DNA of 64,000 nucleotides from Desulfotomaculum sp. (GCA_016841675.1 JAENYQ010000005.1:1-64000); one strand, 5' to 3'; shown: positions 47,163-56,510, numbered from the stretch's first letter. Translations and numbers: made by a program. Notes: generated from the letters alone by a model not told the origin.

Positions 47163-49289
47163 TTGCGTAAAGCGCGTAACAAAAAGCTTTCACTTTTAAT
47201 GGCTCTCGTATTTATGTTCACCGTGGTTTTCCCGGTGGGGGCAGCATTTGCAGGTGATTATGCAACTTTCAATAGTGCCTATAAGTATGTTACAACCGGT
47301 AAGGATGTAACAGCTGGAACTGCAAGTGCGGTTTATAAGGACAACGGAACAGCTACCGAGTTTTTCTTTGAAGTAACTTTACCTGATGGCGTGGAGTATG
47401 CTAATAAACCAATTAATGACACTAGTAAACCAGCGGATTTTGGAAACTACATTACAGCCACCAGCTTGGGAACAGTTACATTCGAAAGTTCTAATCCTGA
47501 CAGTTTAAAAGTTAAAGCTACTAATTGGAGTACAGGCAGTAAAATAACTTTTAACTTTAATACTGCTCAAACAGCACTGAACATTGATAAAGACATTACA
47601 GGCAATGTTGATGTGCAATTAGAAGCAGTAGGCGTTAACTCTAGTGATAATATCGTATGGGCAGAAAATGATGATCTTACTATCGCGAAGGCTGCCGGAG
47701 ATGATATTACAATTAAAGCCGGTGCCCTTAAGAAGGTTTCAGCAGGCGGGAATAAAGCAGTTGCCAAGATTACTGTGGAGGAATCCCAAGCCGGTTCAAT
47801 TGATGATACTGGATTAGCGAAAGTTAAATTCATAATCGAAACTGACGATGTGGAATTCAGCGGCTCTGGAACTACTCCTACTGCTACTCCTTCAGGGCAG
47901 GATGGTATAGGTTTAGGAACGATAACAAGAGCACAAGATTCAGATAATAATTACACTATAGTTGAAGCTGCTATAAACACTAGTTCTACCACATTCCCGG
48001 GTACAATATCATTTACTCCCAAACTGGACATTTCTCCGAATGTGGATGATGATATTGAAATTACAGTGGAAGTCTACAATGCTGCCGGTAATGTAGTCGA
48101 AGACAAGACAGTTACCGTAGCCACTGTCGGCGATGTCTCCATAGAAGTTGAAGACCTGGAAGATAACGATAACGTGGTATATGCCGGTCAAACAAAAGAG
48201 CTGGATGTTACATTTACCCTGACCACCACTGACGGCAGCGAATTTGCAGAAAATGATGTTCTCACCTTCGAATTGAGCGCTGGTAAATTTGATTCTGTTC
48301 CGACAGTCACTAGCGCTGGTAGTGGTACTGTAAAACGTTATGATGATAACAAGGCGTTTTACTATACTTGCGGCAGTGGGGAAGACGATGAGTTGGATAT
48401 TAAAGATATAAAGGTCTCATTGAAAAACGACGCTGAACCTGGTGACATAACCTTAACCATCGGCGGCGATTATGGCGACCTTGAGGAAATTGTAATTGCC
48501 ACAGCGGCCAAGCCTTACACCATAACTGCTGATAAGCCTTCCATTATGGCAGAAGCTCTAAGTCAGGAAGCTGGTGAAATCACCATTACCGAGGCTAACG
48601 GTGGAGCCATGAAAACGACTGAATTTGTGTATGTTGAACTTCCGTCTGGTGTTCAACTGTCTGGTAAACCCAAGATTGAAGTAACTGAAGGCGGCGGCGA
48701 TGCAAAAATCGCCAAATATGACGATGACTATTTTGTAATTGAAGTTACTAAGAAAAGCAGCAGCAGCAAGCCGACCACATTCCGTGTCTACAACGTCAAG
48801 TACGATACTGGCAAACTAGCTTTAGCCGGTGATGTAGAACTGAAGATCTATGGTGATGTGGCAAACACAACCCCTGGCGCCGATAAGTATGATTTCAAAG
48901 ACGACAGCATGATGACCTCAGTAGTTAACGCCACCGTTGTTGACGGCAATGTTGTTACCGCTTCCTACACACTCGGTGACGCAGGCGTAGCTATCCAGAA
49001 CGGTCGTACACTGGTACAGGTTAACACCCTGTGCGAAACCCTCGGCCTGCAAAAGAGTTGGGATGCAACCAACAAGATTGCCTACTTCATTAAGTCGGGC
49101 ACTGTTGTAGCCTTCCCGATTGGCCAGAATCAAATCATAATCAACGGTAACACTTTACCGGTTGACCAGGGCGGCGTAATCATCGATGGCTACACCTACG
49201 CAACTTTGCGTGGTATTCAAGCAGCCTTTGGTGGGGACCTGGACTGGGATAATGAAACCAAGACAGCTACATTTAGCTTCAATAAATAG
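47163..49289 (+). CDS. Probable S-layer/surface protein with C-terminal copper-amine-oxidase-like domain
   Basis: Secreted protein of 708 residues. A signal peptide ends near AAFAG at residue 30. The middle (about 35-590) is rich in Thr, Asp, Val and Gly, typical of S-layer beta-sandwich domains. The last ~110 residues form a copper-amine-oxidase N1-like module with GRTLVQVNTLCETLG and YTYATLRGIQAAFGG. Low Cys, acidic composition, strong ribosome site (AAGGAGGA before TTG 47163), long leader and strong terminator suggest a very abundant protein; I infer the S-layer subunit. Confidence 0.8.
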   Translation: MRKARNKKLSLLMALVFMFTVVFPVGAAFAGDYATFNSAYKYVTTGKDVTAGTASAVYKDNGTATEFFFEVTLPDGVEYANKPINDTSKPADFGNYITATSLGTVTFESSNPDSLKVKATNWSTGSKITFNFNTAQTALNIDKDITGNVDVQLEAVGVNSSDNIVWAENDDLTIAKAAGDDITIKAGALKKVSAGGNKAVAKITVEESQAGSIDDTGLAKVKFIIETDDVEFSGSGTTPTATPSGQDGIGLGTITRAQDSDNNYTIVEAAINTSSTTFPGTISFTPKLDISPNVDDDIEITVEVYNAAGNVVEDKTVTVATVGDVSIEVEDLEDNDNVVYAGQTKELDVTFTLTTTDGSEFAENDVLTFELSAGKFDSVPTVTSAGSGTVKRYDDNKAFYYTCGSGEDDELDIKDIKVSLKNDAEPGDITLTIGGDYGDLEEIVIATAAKPYTITADKPSIMAEALSQEAGEITITEANGGAMKTTEFVYVELPSGVQLSGKPKIEVTEGGGDAKIAKYDDDYFVIEVTKKSSSSKPTTFRVYNVKYDTGKLALAGDVELKIYGDVANTTPGADKYDFKDDSMMTSVVNATVVDGNVVTASYTLGDAGVAIQNGRTLVQVNTLCETLGLQKSWDATNKIAYFIKSGTVVAFPIGQNQIIINGNTLPVDQGGVIIDGYTYATLRGIQAAFGGDLDWDNETKTATFSFNK

Positions 49290-49326
49290 TTAATTGTAAG
49301 CAAGTAATTGTATAACTAAGTAGTTT

Positions 49327-49360
49327 AAGAACCCGGGTTCCAGGTGAACCCGGGTTCTTT
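49327..49360 (+). terminator. Rho-independent terminator
   Basis: AAGAACCCGGGTTC pairs with GAACCCGGGTTCTTT across a short loop, followed by TTTATA, 38 bases past the S-layer-type gene. Confidence 0.85.
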
Positions 49361-49384
49361 ATACATCCAGCGCTAACACGGGTA

Positions 49385-49413
49385 TTGACTTACCATTTAG
49401 GCCACGTTATACT
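49385..49413 (+). promoter_or_regulatory. Sigma-A promoter of the TolC-like gene
   Basis: TTGACT, 17-base spacer, TATACT. About 50 bases before TTG 49463. Confidence 0.7.
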
Positions 49414-49462
49414 CAAAATGAAAATAGTTAACTAATTTAATTAATTAAGGAGTGGAAACACC

Positions 49463-50614
49463 TTGCGCCGGTTAATGATTATTACTTTGCTTACATTTTT
49501 AATAGCATTGGGATGCGGCATAACTGCATTTGCAGCCAGTGATGAACAATCTGTTACTGAGCCTGAAAACGGGCTTAGTTTGGAAGAGGTCATTGAACAG
49601 GCACTAATAAAAAGCACGGCTCTAAAACAGGCTGAAAAGGATGTCGACCGAGCGTGGGAAGCACGTGATGCTGCAAGAGCAGGGAATATTGCTTCTCTTA
49701 AGAGATTGAATCAGAATGATGATATTTCTACAGGTGTTTTGTATACAAGCACCTTTGGAGGAGACGAAGACGGTTATTTTAGATTTTTAAGCGCCAACGG
49801 CCAGTGGTCCATAAACAAGAAGATGCTGGACCTGACCGAAGACGCAACCGTATTGCAAGCTAAAGGCAATTACCACGATGTTATTAAAAAGCAACATAAA
49901 CTGGAGATAACCGAGGTGTCTCTCCAAAAAGCAGAAGATGATTTTCGTATAGCAACAGCCAAGTCAAGGGTCGGTATGGCAACTAATCTGGAAGTGCAGG
50001 CGGCCAATAGTTTGTTGGAAGCTGAAAAAAGTGCTTTGGAACAGGCCCAGGCCGAGCTTGAAAATGCTTACCGCAATTTCAATAAGCTAATTGGTTTAAA
50101 GCCGGAAGAACGGCCAAACCTAATCACACCAATTGAGTTTGAGAAGCTGGATGTTCCTTCTCTGGAAAACGTTGTTTCGGTAGTCCTTTCTTCTGATAAT
50201 AATCCCTATCTATGGACCAAAAAAGAGGGATATGAAATCAGTAAATACACATGGACTTTCAGCGAATCCCGCGCAGCCGGGTTAATTGACAAAGAAAAGG
50301 CTTCCCTTACTTACCAGGAAGCCAGGGAAGATACTCGCAACAAGGTATACGAGTTGTATGACACACTAAAGACTCTGGAAGCTGCTTATGAGTCGGCTCT
50401 AATGGGATTGACGGCAGCTGAAGAAAGCCTGCGGGTAACTCAAGCGATGTATGAAGCCGGCCTGGTTACTAAAAATGATGTTTTGGATAAGGAAGTAGCT
50501 TTAAATAGGGCCCAAGACGGCTTATTAAATGTAAAAAGCTCATATGCCCTGACCACAGAAACCTTTGAGCATCCATGGCTGGCCTTTGTGGGTGGCAGCG
50601 GTGCCAGCTTTTAA
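49463..50614 (+). CDS. TolC-family (outer-membrane-efflux-like) protein
   Basis: Secreted, 383 residues, with a signal peptide (cleavage near AFAAS, about 25). The rest is long helices with heptad patterns: SLEEVIEQALIKSTALKQAE at the start and TRVGMATN/YEAGLVTKNDVLD-type motifs at two places, the internal duplication typical of TolC. It lacks the usual full beta-barrel signals, and the organism should have a single membrane. Such proteins in Firmicutes may act as periplasm-like spacers or wall-associated coiled coils. TTG start after AAGGAG. An RND pump is encoded 11 kb downstream. Confidence 0.78.
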   Translation: MRRLMIITLLTFLIALGCGITAFAASDEQSVTEPENGLSLEEVIEQALIKSTALKQAEKDVDRAWEARDAARAGNIASLKRLNQNDDISTGVLYTSTFGGDEDGYFRFLSANGQWSINKKMLDLTEDATVLQAKGNYHDVIKKQHKLEITEVSLQKAEDDFRIATAKSRVGMATNLEVQAANSLLEAEKSALEQAQAELENAYRNFNKLIGLKPEERPNLITPIEFEKLDVPSLENVVSVVLSSDNNPYLWTKKEGYEISKYTWTFSESRAAGLIDKEKASLTYQEAREDTRNKVYELYDTLKTLEAAYESALMGLTAAEESLRVTQAMYEAGLVTKNDVLDKEVALNRAQDGLLNVKSSYALTTETFEHPWLAFVGGSGASF

Positions 50615-50626
50615 TCTACAACTCCC

Positions 50627-50653
50627 GGGGTCAGGCCCTTGAAGCCTGACCCC
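50627..50653. repeat. Short GGGGTCAGGC hairpin
   Basis: GGGGTCAGGC and GCCTGACCCC pair around a 7-base loop. It shares the outer foot of palindromic repeat B but lacks the A/T-rich upper stem. Directly after the TolC-like gene, where it may serve as terminator. Confidence 0.75.
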
Positions 50654-50785
50654 CGTTTACGAAAATATCATTTCATTTAGAATGACACGGATTTAGACAT
50701 TTTTAGTGGCCACCAGGCTACTTTTTTGTTTTTTGAACCAAGTTTTCTACCTCTTTTCCTTCTTAGAGGTTTTTATGTTTTTCAG

Positions 50786-50818
50786 GGAACAAAAAAGCTG
50801 GCACTATAGTCAAAATAA
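50786..50818 (+). promoter_or_regulatory. ECF-type promoter candidate (site E)
   Basis: GGAAC at 50786-50790, 18 bases, then GTCAAAATAA. Only about 33 bases before the start at 50848, a good promoter position. Confidence 0.6.
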
Positions 50819-50847
50819 AGAAAATAGTTAACTTGGGGTGAATTGAA

Positions 50848-52530
50848 TTGCAGCGTTGTTTACAAATCTTTTTTGTATTTTTCTTCTTTATTGGTTTTGT
50901 GCCCCCTGCTGTCGCTGGTCCTGCTAATGATGTCGTCCTGCAAATTGGTAGTTCGCAAGCCGAAATTGACGGCGCATTTCATGATTTACAAACTGCTCCT
51001 TGTATAAAGGATGATGTTACCCTGGTTCCGTTGCGCTTTATAACCGAAGCATTCGGTGCGGAAGTAGTTTGGAATGCCGAGGATAAAGGCATTACCTTGC
51101 GTCATAAGGAAATGGTGCTGCAGTTTTGGCCCGAAAAAAGCGAGGCCTTTGTAGATGACACAGTACAGACTATGGCCGGGGCTCCAGTGGTGGAAGACGG
51201 TGTTACCCTGGTACCGTTGCGTTTTTTAGTAGAAAACCTAAAATATGAAGTCAATTTCCTGTCCGTAACCAAGAAAATATATATAAAGCAATTACCGCCC
51301 TCGAACCAGCCCCCTGTGGCGAAATTCGAAGTCTTAAAGGACACGGTTGCCCAGGGCGAAACTGTTGTCTACAAAGACACCAGCTTTGACCCTGACGGGG
51401 ACGAGTTGCTGGAAAGTAAGTGGCTGGGCAATGAAAGGGCGTTCTTTGCCCCCGGTGATTATGAGGTATCCCTACAGGTAGAGGACAAACACGGTTTGTG
51501 GAGCGAGCCTTACACCAGAGTAATCACGGTTACTGATGAAGTCGAGATGAACGAACTAACCTATAACCTGCATAACCCGATACCCGGCCAGCGCATGAAC
51601 ATGTCGGACATTCCGGTGCTGGAAATAGATCGACTGAATCCTGTGGTGATGATGAATAAGGAAAAAATAATGATCAGCAACAGCCCGGAAACAGTATTGA
51701 TGGATGGAATACTTTACAGAGACGTGTTAATTGGCGAAAATCGCCTGTATTATCATCATTTAAACGGCTCCAATAAGACCAAAACAATTTATCTATTGGC
51801 TGTTAACCAGGGTACGGACCCTGTAGAACTGGCGGTAAATAAATGGGGCACTGCCGGGCCCGGTGATCCTATGGCCGTGGGACGCCAGGCGGCCTTCCGG
51901 TACCTGGATTTTAAGTACCCTGATGAGGCGCAGTCTCTTGAACTGCTCCCCGGGGAAATGGTGGTCTTGAACGAAGGCGCCGGCAATGTTATCAAACCGG
52001 GCCAAACCACCCACGGTATATTTGGTATTAATGCGGCTGATGACCTTTCGTTTGTGGTAGTAGCTGTAAGCAGTCTTGCGCAGTTGGATGATTTTAAGAA
52101 ACTCCCCTTACTTTCACGGGACGGCAAACATATTCGGGGCACCTATCTGAGGGCTAATCGGAGCGTAGCGGTGCGGCTTAATACAGATATGCCTGCCAGA
52201 TTGGTGATAGCGGACGGTGAGGAAGACTCGTTTTTATATGGCAAAGACGAAGAAGTGATTTATCGTAACAAAGGTAACTATGGGTTAAGTTACCGTATAA
52301 ACATCCAAACTGAACACCGGGTAGGTGTGCTATTCTCTTCTCGCGGTGGCGTTTTCGCCGGGGCGGGTGCGTGGAACGGGAAAGCTTTTAATTTGCCCAA
52401 CCAGGGTATCCTACAAGCCCAAGAAGGTTGCATGATTGGAGTTGTCGAACCGGGGCCGGAGACCACTCTGGAATTCATTCCCCCCGCCGGTTCATATCTG
52501 CCTATAAATCTAATCTTTATACCCTTCTAA
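50848..52530 (+). CDS. Secreted protein with copper-amine-oxidase-like and PKD-like domains
   Basis: 560 residues. A signal peptide ends about residue 24 (AVAGPA). Two half-repeats of the copper amine oxidase N1-like fold follow (about 30-147; TLVPLRFITEAFGAEVVW and TLVPLRFLVENLKYEVNF). Then comes a PKD-like domain (about 155-230; FDPDGDELLESKW). The remaining 330 residues are beta-rich and unknown. N1-like domains in Firmicutes are surface modules, not active oxidases. Start TTG 50848 follows GGGGTG. Likely wall-bound and controlled by the ECF sigma. Confidence 0.82.
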   Translation: MQRCLQIFFVFFFFIGFVPPAVAGPANDVVLQIGSSQAEIDGAFHDLQTAPCIKDDVTLVPLRFITEAFGAEVVWNAEDKGITLRHKEMVLQFWPEKSEAFVDDTVQTMAGAPVVEDGVTLVPLRFLVENLKYEVNFLSVTKKIYIKQLPPSNQPPVAKFEVLKDTVAQGETVVYKDTSFDPDGDELLESKWLGNERAFFAPGDYEVSLQVEDKHGLWSEPYTRVITVTDEVEMNELTYNLHNPIPGQRMNMSDIPVLEIDRLNPVVMMNKEKIMISNSPETVLMDGILYRDVLIGENRLYYHHLNGSNKTKTIYLLAVNQGTDPVELAVNKWGTAGPGDPMAVGRQAAFRYLDFKYPDEAQSLELLPGEMVVLNEGAGNVIKPGQTTHGIFGINAADDLSFVVVAVSSLAQLDDFKKLPLLSRDGKHIRGTYLRANRSVAVRLNTDMPARLVIADGEEDSFLYGKDEEVIYRNKGNYGLSYRINIQTEHRVGVLFSSRGGVFAGAGAWNGKAFNLPNQGILQAQEGCMIGVVEPGPETTLEFIPPAGSYLPINLIFIPF

Positions 52531-52550
52531 ATTCTATCCCCTTTTATTTA

Positions 52551-52581
52551 CTCATCAATGCGGACATACCGCATTGATGAG
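52551..52581. terminator. Perfect 13-bp hairpin after the CuAO/PKD gene
   Basis: CTCATCAATGCGG and CCGCATTGATGAG pair perfectly around ACATA. There is little T-run on the plus side, so it may also stabilise the mRNA end. Confidence 0.65.
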
Positions 52582-52684
52582 ACTTTCAACTTTAGACTTT
52601 TATCCAAATTTGGCAGGATTCGCACTGAAAGTGTCGAAGTGAACATTAAATCTGCAAAAATTGCCAGGGGAGCGTGGATTTACT

Positions 52685-55126
52685 ATGGGGAAACGGTGCC
52701 TAATGAAAATCTCCTGTACTATTCTAGTTGTAACATTGGCTGTTTTTCTTTTTGGTGGGGTTGCCTCCGCGGGGTTTACAGATGTTTCGGACAATCACTG
52801 GGCGGCCGTTAGCATCAAGAAGATGAGCGACCGGGGTATGGTGAGTGGTTACACGGATGGAACCTTTAAACCAGATAAAACGGTCACCCAGACTGAGGCC
52901 GTTGTCTTTGCGTTGCGAGCCATGGGGTTAAATTCTTCATCCGTCGATAATCTCCCCGATGTATCCTTCCCTGTGCCCGCGTGGGCGGAGCAGGATATTA
53001 AACTGGCCGTCAAACAGGGTTTGGTGAAGGAAGCAGACCAGTTTAGCGCTTATTCCGGGGCATCAAGGGCCTGGACGGCCAGGCTGCTGGTGCGTATGGT
53101 CGGTGAGGAGAAACGGGCCTTGGAAGAACTTTTGCAACCCAGTTTTACTGATGCCTATGAGATACCCGATTGGGCGGATGAGTACGTACGGGTGGCCCAG
53201 GATATGAACCTTATCAGGGGTTATGATAATAACCAATTCCGGCCCAACCAAACGGTCAGCCGGGCGGAGATGGTTGCCTTTCTGGACCGAGCCGATACTC
53301 ATTTGCCTGGTAGTACCAGTAGCGACTCTACTTCTACCGATTTAACTATTACCGGTTCGGCGGGGCAGTTCGGCAGTAAGGTTTCCGGGCGTGTTTTAAA
53401 AATATACCCGGAAAGAAATACTTTTGTCATCGTGCAGCAGAACGGTATCAACAGCGTTTTAAGCTTGCCGGAAAATGCCTCGGTAAGTGTTGAAGGCTCA
53501 GGTTCTTCTGGTTTAAACGCAATGCGGCAAGGTGATGAAGTGGAAGTTACCCTAAACACTGAAGGTTATGTAATTGGTATCGTGGTCAACTCCCGCTCTG
53601 CCGGCGGTAGAGGTAACGGTATTGTTTTCGACCTCGACCTTGATTTGGACCCCGGCTTATTGACTGTGGAATATGATGACGGCACCCTTACCGCTTACAA
53701 ACTTGCTCGTCAGGTGGCTGTGTTTATGGATGGCGCCCGCTATCCCACCTTGTTGGACGTTCATAATGGCGACCGAATCCGGTTGACGGTTGAGGATCAC
53801 TTGGTTACCGAGATTGAAGTGTTGGAAAAGGATGTCACCTTGAATATGGCCGGCGAAGTGGTGGTACTGGACACCGACCGAGATGTCATCAACCTAGATA
53901 TTGATGGCGTTTTAAAGGCTTACAGGCTTGCTCGCGGCGTAAAAGTGACGGTGCCCGGGCTAAACAACGCTTACCTCTCCGATATAGAGGTTGGAGATAC
54001 CGTGCGGGCCAGTGGTAAAGATGGAGAAATAACCTTGCTGGAAGTGGACGGCAGGGAAGCCGGTTATTCATTCTCAGCTACTATCGTGGCTGTGGACACG
54101 GGTAACCAAGTGTTGACTCTGGAGAAACAGGGCGGCGACATCGTAGCCTATGAGTTGCTTAAAAATGCCAGGATTATTATTGATGACGACGAGGAAGATC
54201 TGCAAGATTTGGCTCGGGATATGGAAGTAAACGTGCGTCTGCTGGACGGCGACATTATCTTTGTAGAGGTTGACAATTCACCCGCCGGCACCATTACTGA
54301 CATCGATGTAAAAGGAATGCTGCTGGTCTTGAATAGGGACAATGGTATTAAAGCCACGTATACCATCAATGATAGAGTAAGAGTGAGGAGCACGGATGAT
54401 CGGGATGAACTTAACAAGGTACAGAGGGGCGATTATGCCAAACTCATTCTGAATAATGATCAGGTAGACGAGATTAGGCTGCGTTATACTATAGCCTGTC
54501 GGGTGGAAAACGTTAGAGAGGCTAATGACCGGTTGGAAGTGGTGGACGAGGACGGGGACAGCCTGCGGCTTTATGTGCGGGACGGTGTGGAACTGGTGGT
54601 GCCAGGAACAAACTACCCGCATCTGGATGACGTATTCAAGGGCGACTTGGTACTGGCCACCTACATGGGCCGCGACCTGGACAAGGTGGAAGTGTTAAAA
54701 CCATACCGAGGTTCCGTCAGTTCTCTCGACGTTTATAGCCGGAGTGTTACTTTGAAACTGTTCGACGGCGGAGTTAAAAACTTTAGCTACCCCACCGGTA
54801 GCCAGGTGTTTACCGGCGGCAGGGCCTACGACTCTTTCAGTGCCCTAAGTACTGGGGACATGGTGGAAGTGGTGGAAAACACTAGTGGGGGATACACCTT
54901 CACCGTGATGGAAGAGGTCATCGGTAATTTGGCCGCGGATGTGAACAGTGACGCCTATAATATTTACCTGCGAGATGGTTATGACTGGGATGCCTATGAG
55001 TTGGATGAAAATGTGTACGTGCAAAATGCCGGTGGCTACACTTATTCCATTAACAGTTTGCAAAGTGGAGATTCGGTCCGGTTGTATGTGTTAAGGGACC
55101 TGGTGTATGCAATTAAGATAGTCTAG
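52685..55126 (+). CDS. SLH-domain surface protein with tandem beta repeats
   Basis: 813 residues. A signal peptide ends near GVASAGF (about 30). Three SLH motifs (about 31-215: FTDVSDNHWAA, LPDVSFPVPAWAEQ, FTDAYEIPDWAD) bind the wall polymer. The rest is a chain of 75-80-residue beta modules, each with a GD-x-(V/I) turn and a YKLARxV or YELLKNA strand, e.g. LTAYKLARQVAVF and LKAYRLARGVKVT. The architecture fits a stalk or S-layer-associated protein. ATG 52685 is chosen; AGGGGAG is 13 bases upstream, which is long, and TTG 52661 or ATG 52703 are alternatives. Confidence 0.88.
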   Translation: MGKRCLMKISCTILVVTLAVFLFGGVASAGFTDVSDNHWAAVSIKKMSDRGMVSGYTDGTFKPDKTVTQTEAVVFALRAMGLNSSSVDNLPDVSFPVPAWAEQDIKLAVKQGLVKEADQFSAYSGASRAWTARLLVRMVGEEKRALEELLQPSFTDAYEIPDWADEYVRVAQDMNLIRGYDNNQFRPNQTVSRAEMVAFLDRADTHLPGSTSSDSTSTDLTITGSAGQFGSKVSGRVLKIYPERNTFVIVQQNGINSVLSLPENASVSVEGSGSSGLNAMRQGDEVEVTLNTEGYVIGIVVNSRSAGGRGNGIVFDLDLDLDPGLLTVEYDDGTLTAYKLARQVAVFMDGARYPTLLDVHNGDRIRLTVEDHLVTEIEVLEKDVTLNMAGEVVVLDTDRDVINLDIDGVLKAYRLARGVKVTVPGLNNAYLSDIEVGDTVRASGKDGEITLLEVDGREAGYSFSATIVAVDTGNQVLTLEKQGGDIVAYELLKNARIIIDDDEEDLQDLARDMEVNVRLLDGDIIFVEVDNSPAGTITDIDVKGMLLVLNRDNGIKATYTINDRVRVRSTDDRDELNKVQRGDYAKLILNNDQVDEIRLRYTIACRVENVREANDRLEVVDEDGDSLRLYVRDGVELVVPGTNYPHLDDVFKGDLVLATYMGRDLDKVEVLKPYRGSVSSLDVYSRSVTLKLFDGGVKNFSYPTGSQVFTGGRAYDSFSALSTGDMVEVVENTSGGYTFTVMEEVIGNLAADVNSDAYNIYLRDGYDWDAYELDENVYVQNAGGYTYSINSLQSGDSVRLYVLRDLVYAIKIV

Positions 55127-55168
55127 CAAAAATACGACATAGCGGTATTGCAGGGGCAGATTGTATAA

Positions 55169-55198
55169 GGACTAAGCGCAAAGCTTAGTCCGTTATTT
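55169..55198 (+). terminator. Rho-independent terminator
   Basis: GGACTAAGC pairs with GCTTAGTCC around GCAAA and is followed by GTTATTTTA, 43 bases after the SLH protein gene. Confidence 0.8.
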
Positions 55199-55216
55199 TA
55201 TAAAATCACCATTGAG

Positions 55217-55249
55217 GGAACAAACGGCAGGCGAACTTCGTCAAAATAA
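55217..55249 (+). promoter_or_regulatory. ECF-type promoter candidate (site F)
   Basis: GGAAC at 55217-55221, 18 bases, GTCAAAATAA, identical in spacing and in the GTCAAAATAA box to site E. About 55 bases before the start at 55304. Confidence 0.62.
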
Positions 55250-55303
55250 GGAAAGGGGACCTAATGTCCCCAACATAATTAGTTTAGGGAGGGGTTTGAA
55301 GTA

Positions 55304-56383
55304 ATGAGAAGGGTAAAAAAAGGGTTGGCAGTATTGTTTATTGTTTCGTTACTTGTTTTTGCTTTTACCGCCACCGCGGGCGCATATGTGGGGTCCAAGC
55401 AAACCAAACTGGATTACAATAATTTTAAAATTACTGTCGATGGTCAACCGGTTAATTTATCGGTAGGTGTGGAACCGTTTACAATTGACAGTGTTACTTA
55501 CATACCGCTGCGCATAGTGGGTGAAGCCCTTAAATGTAATGTAAATTGGCAAGGTGATACCAAAACAGTGGTGATTACTTCCGGCGCCTCGGTTCAAACA
55601 ACCACCCTGTTGCAGCAAGTTGCCCAGAAGGATATTGAGATTCAAGAACTTAAACAGCAGGTATCTCAGTTGCAGATACAGTTGACAGAAGAGGAAGAAG
55701 AAAAGGGCAATAGTAATCTTTACGACCTGGAAGACGAACTTTTAGACGATTTCGATGAAATTGAAGATGTGGATGTTGACGACATCTGGTTGGACGGTGA
55801 CGAGGATGAAATTAATGTGGAAGTGGAAGTTGACCTGGACGACTATGAGGACGAGTGGTTGGAGCTAACTGATAGCGATATTAGAATTTGGGTGATGGAT
55901 CTGGTAGGTGATATCCAGGACGAACTAGATAGGAAAACCGAAGTTAACGGTGAAATTATTAACTCCGATAACGGTGACGTGCTTGTCAAGTTTAGCAAAG
56001 ATGGAACTAGAAGCCTTTCAGTGACCTATAAGGACAGTAACTATCGCGGCAACGGCGTGGACGATGTGGAGGATGAACTGGAAGGTGATAGATTTGATGT
56101 GGGCGATATTGAGTTCAAGATTACTTACATCAATTACTACGAAGGTGACGATGAAATCTATGTCAGGCTGACGGCAGAGGACGATGACGCCGCTGAACAA
56201 TGGGATGACCTGAGTACCAGCGAGAAAGAGAATGACGTGGAAGACATTTGTCAAGACATTGCAGATGCATTTGAAGACGATGCCAACGCCGAGCCGGAAA
56301 TAATTAGTATCTTCTTTTATGATGAAGGCGGCGATAGCTTGGAAAGCTATGAGTATGATGTGAAATATGATGTTTTCGATTAA
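55304..56383 (+). CDS. Secreted acidic protein with copper-amine-oxidase-like domain
   Basis: 359 residues. A signal peptide ends near ATAGAY (about 28). One copper amine oxidase N1-like half-domain (about 35-92; VTYIPLRIVGEALKCNVNW) is followed by a short coiled coil (about 98-130) and then a very acidic region of about 220 residues with many Asp and Glu, ending in a mixed alpha/beta domain I cannot name. The charge could bind Ca2+ or cations at the surface. AGGGAGGGG precedes ATG 55304. Shares promoter type with the gene at 50848. Confidence 0.82.
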   Translation: MRRVKKGLAVLFIVSLLVFAFTATAGAYVGSKQTKLDYNNFKITVDGQPVNLSVGVEPFTIDSVTYIPLRIVGEALKCNVNWQGDTKTVVITSGASVQTTTLLQQVAQKDIEIQELKQQVSQLQIQLTEEEEEKGNSNLYDLEDELLDDFDEIEDVDVDDIWLDGDEDEINVEVEVDLDDYEDEWLELTDSDIRIWVMDLVGDIQDELDRKTEVNGEIINSDNGDVLVKFSKDGTRSLSVTYKDSNYRGNGVDDVEDELEGDRFDVGDIEFKITYINYYEGDDEIYVRLTAEDDDAAEQWDDLSTSEKENDVEDICQDIADAFEDDANAEPEIISIFFYDEGGDSLESYEYDVKYDVFD

Positions 56384-56407
56384 GAGAATTACCAACTAAA
56401 AGAAGCA

Positions 56408-56456
56408 GGGGGTCAGACCTCGCCAAGGGCAACTTGGCAAGGCCTGACCCCTTTTT
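56408..56456 (+). terminator. GGGGTCAG hairpin, terminator-like
   Basis: GGGGGTCAG...CTGACCCC foot with an inner GCCAAGggcaaCTTGGC stem and a TTTTT run after it. It shares the foot of repeat B and lies 25 bases after the acidic-protein gene. Confidence 0.8.
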
Positions 56457-56463
56457 AGCATTA

Positions 56464-56503
56464 TTGACAAGCTTTAATAAAGGAGATAAACTTAACATGA
56501 TTA
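56464..56503 (+). promoter_or_regulatory. Promoter with TTAAC-type operator, twin of the marR promoter
   Basis: TTGACA at 56464-56469, 17 bases, TAAACT at 56487-56492, followed by TTAACATGATTAA. The same layout and 26 of 32 bases recur at the marR promoter (59563-59603). Here a terminator follows within 50 bases and no gene starts, so it may make a short RNA or be a leftover duplication. Confidence 0.6.
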
Positions 56504-56510
56504 ACAATTA

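Noticed and set aside
49383-49420. A seventh ECF-type site upstream of the TolC-like gene
   Set aside because: The -10-like CTCAAAATG matches sites E and F, but the -35 is CTTAC instead of GGAAC, while a full sigma-A promoter overlaps it.
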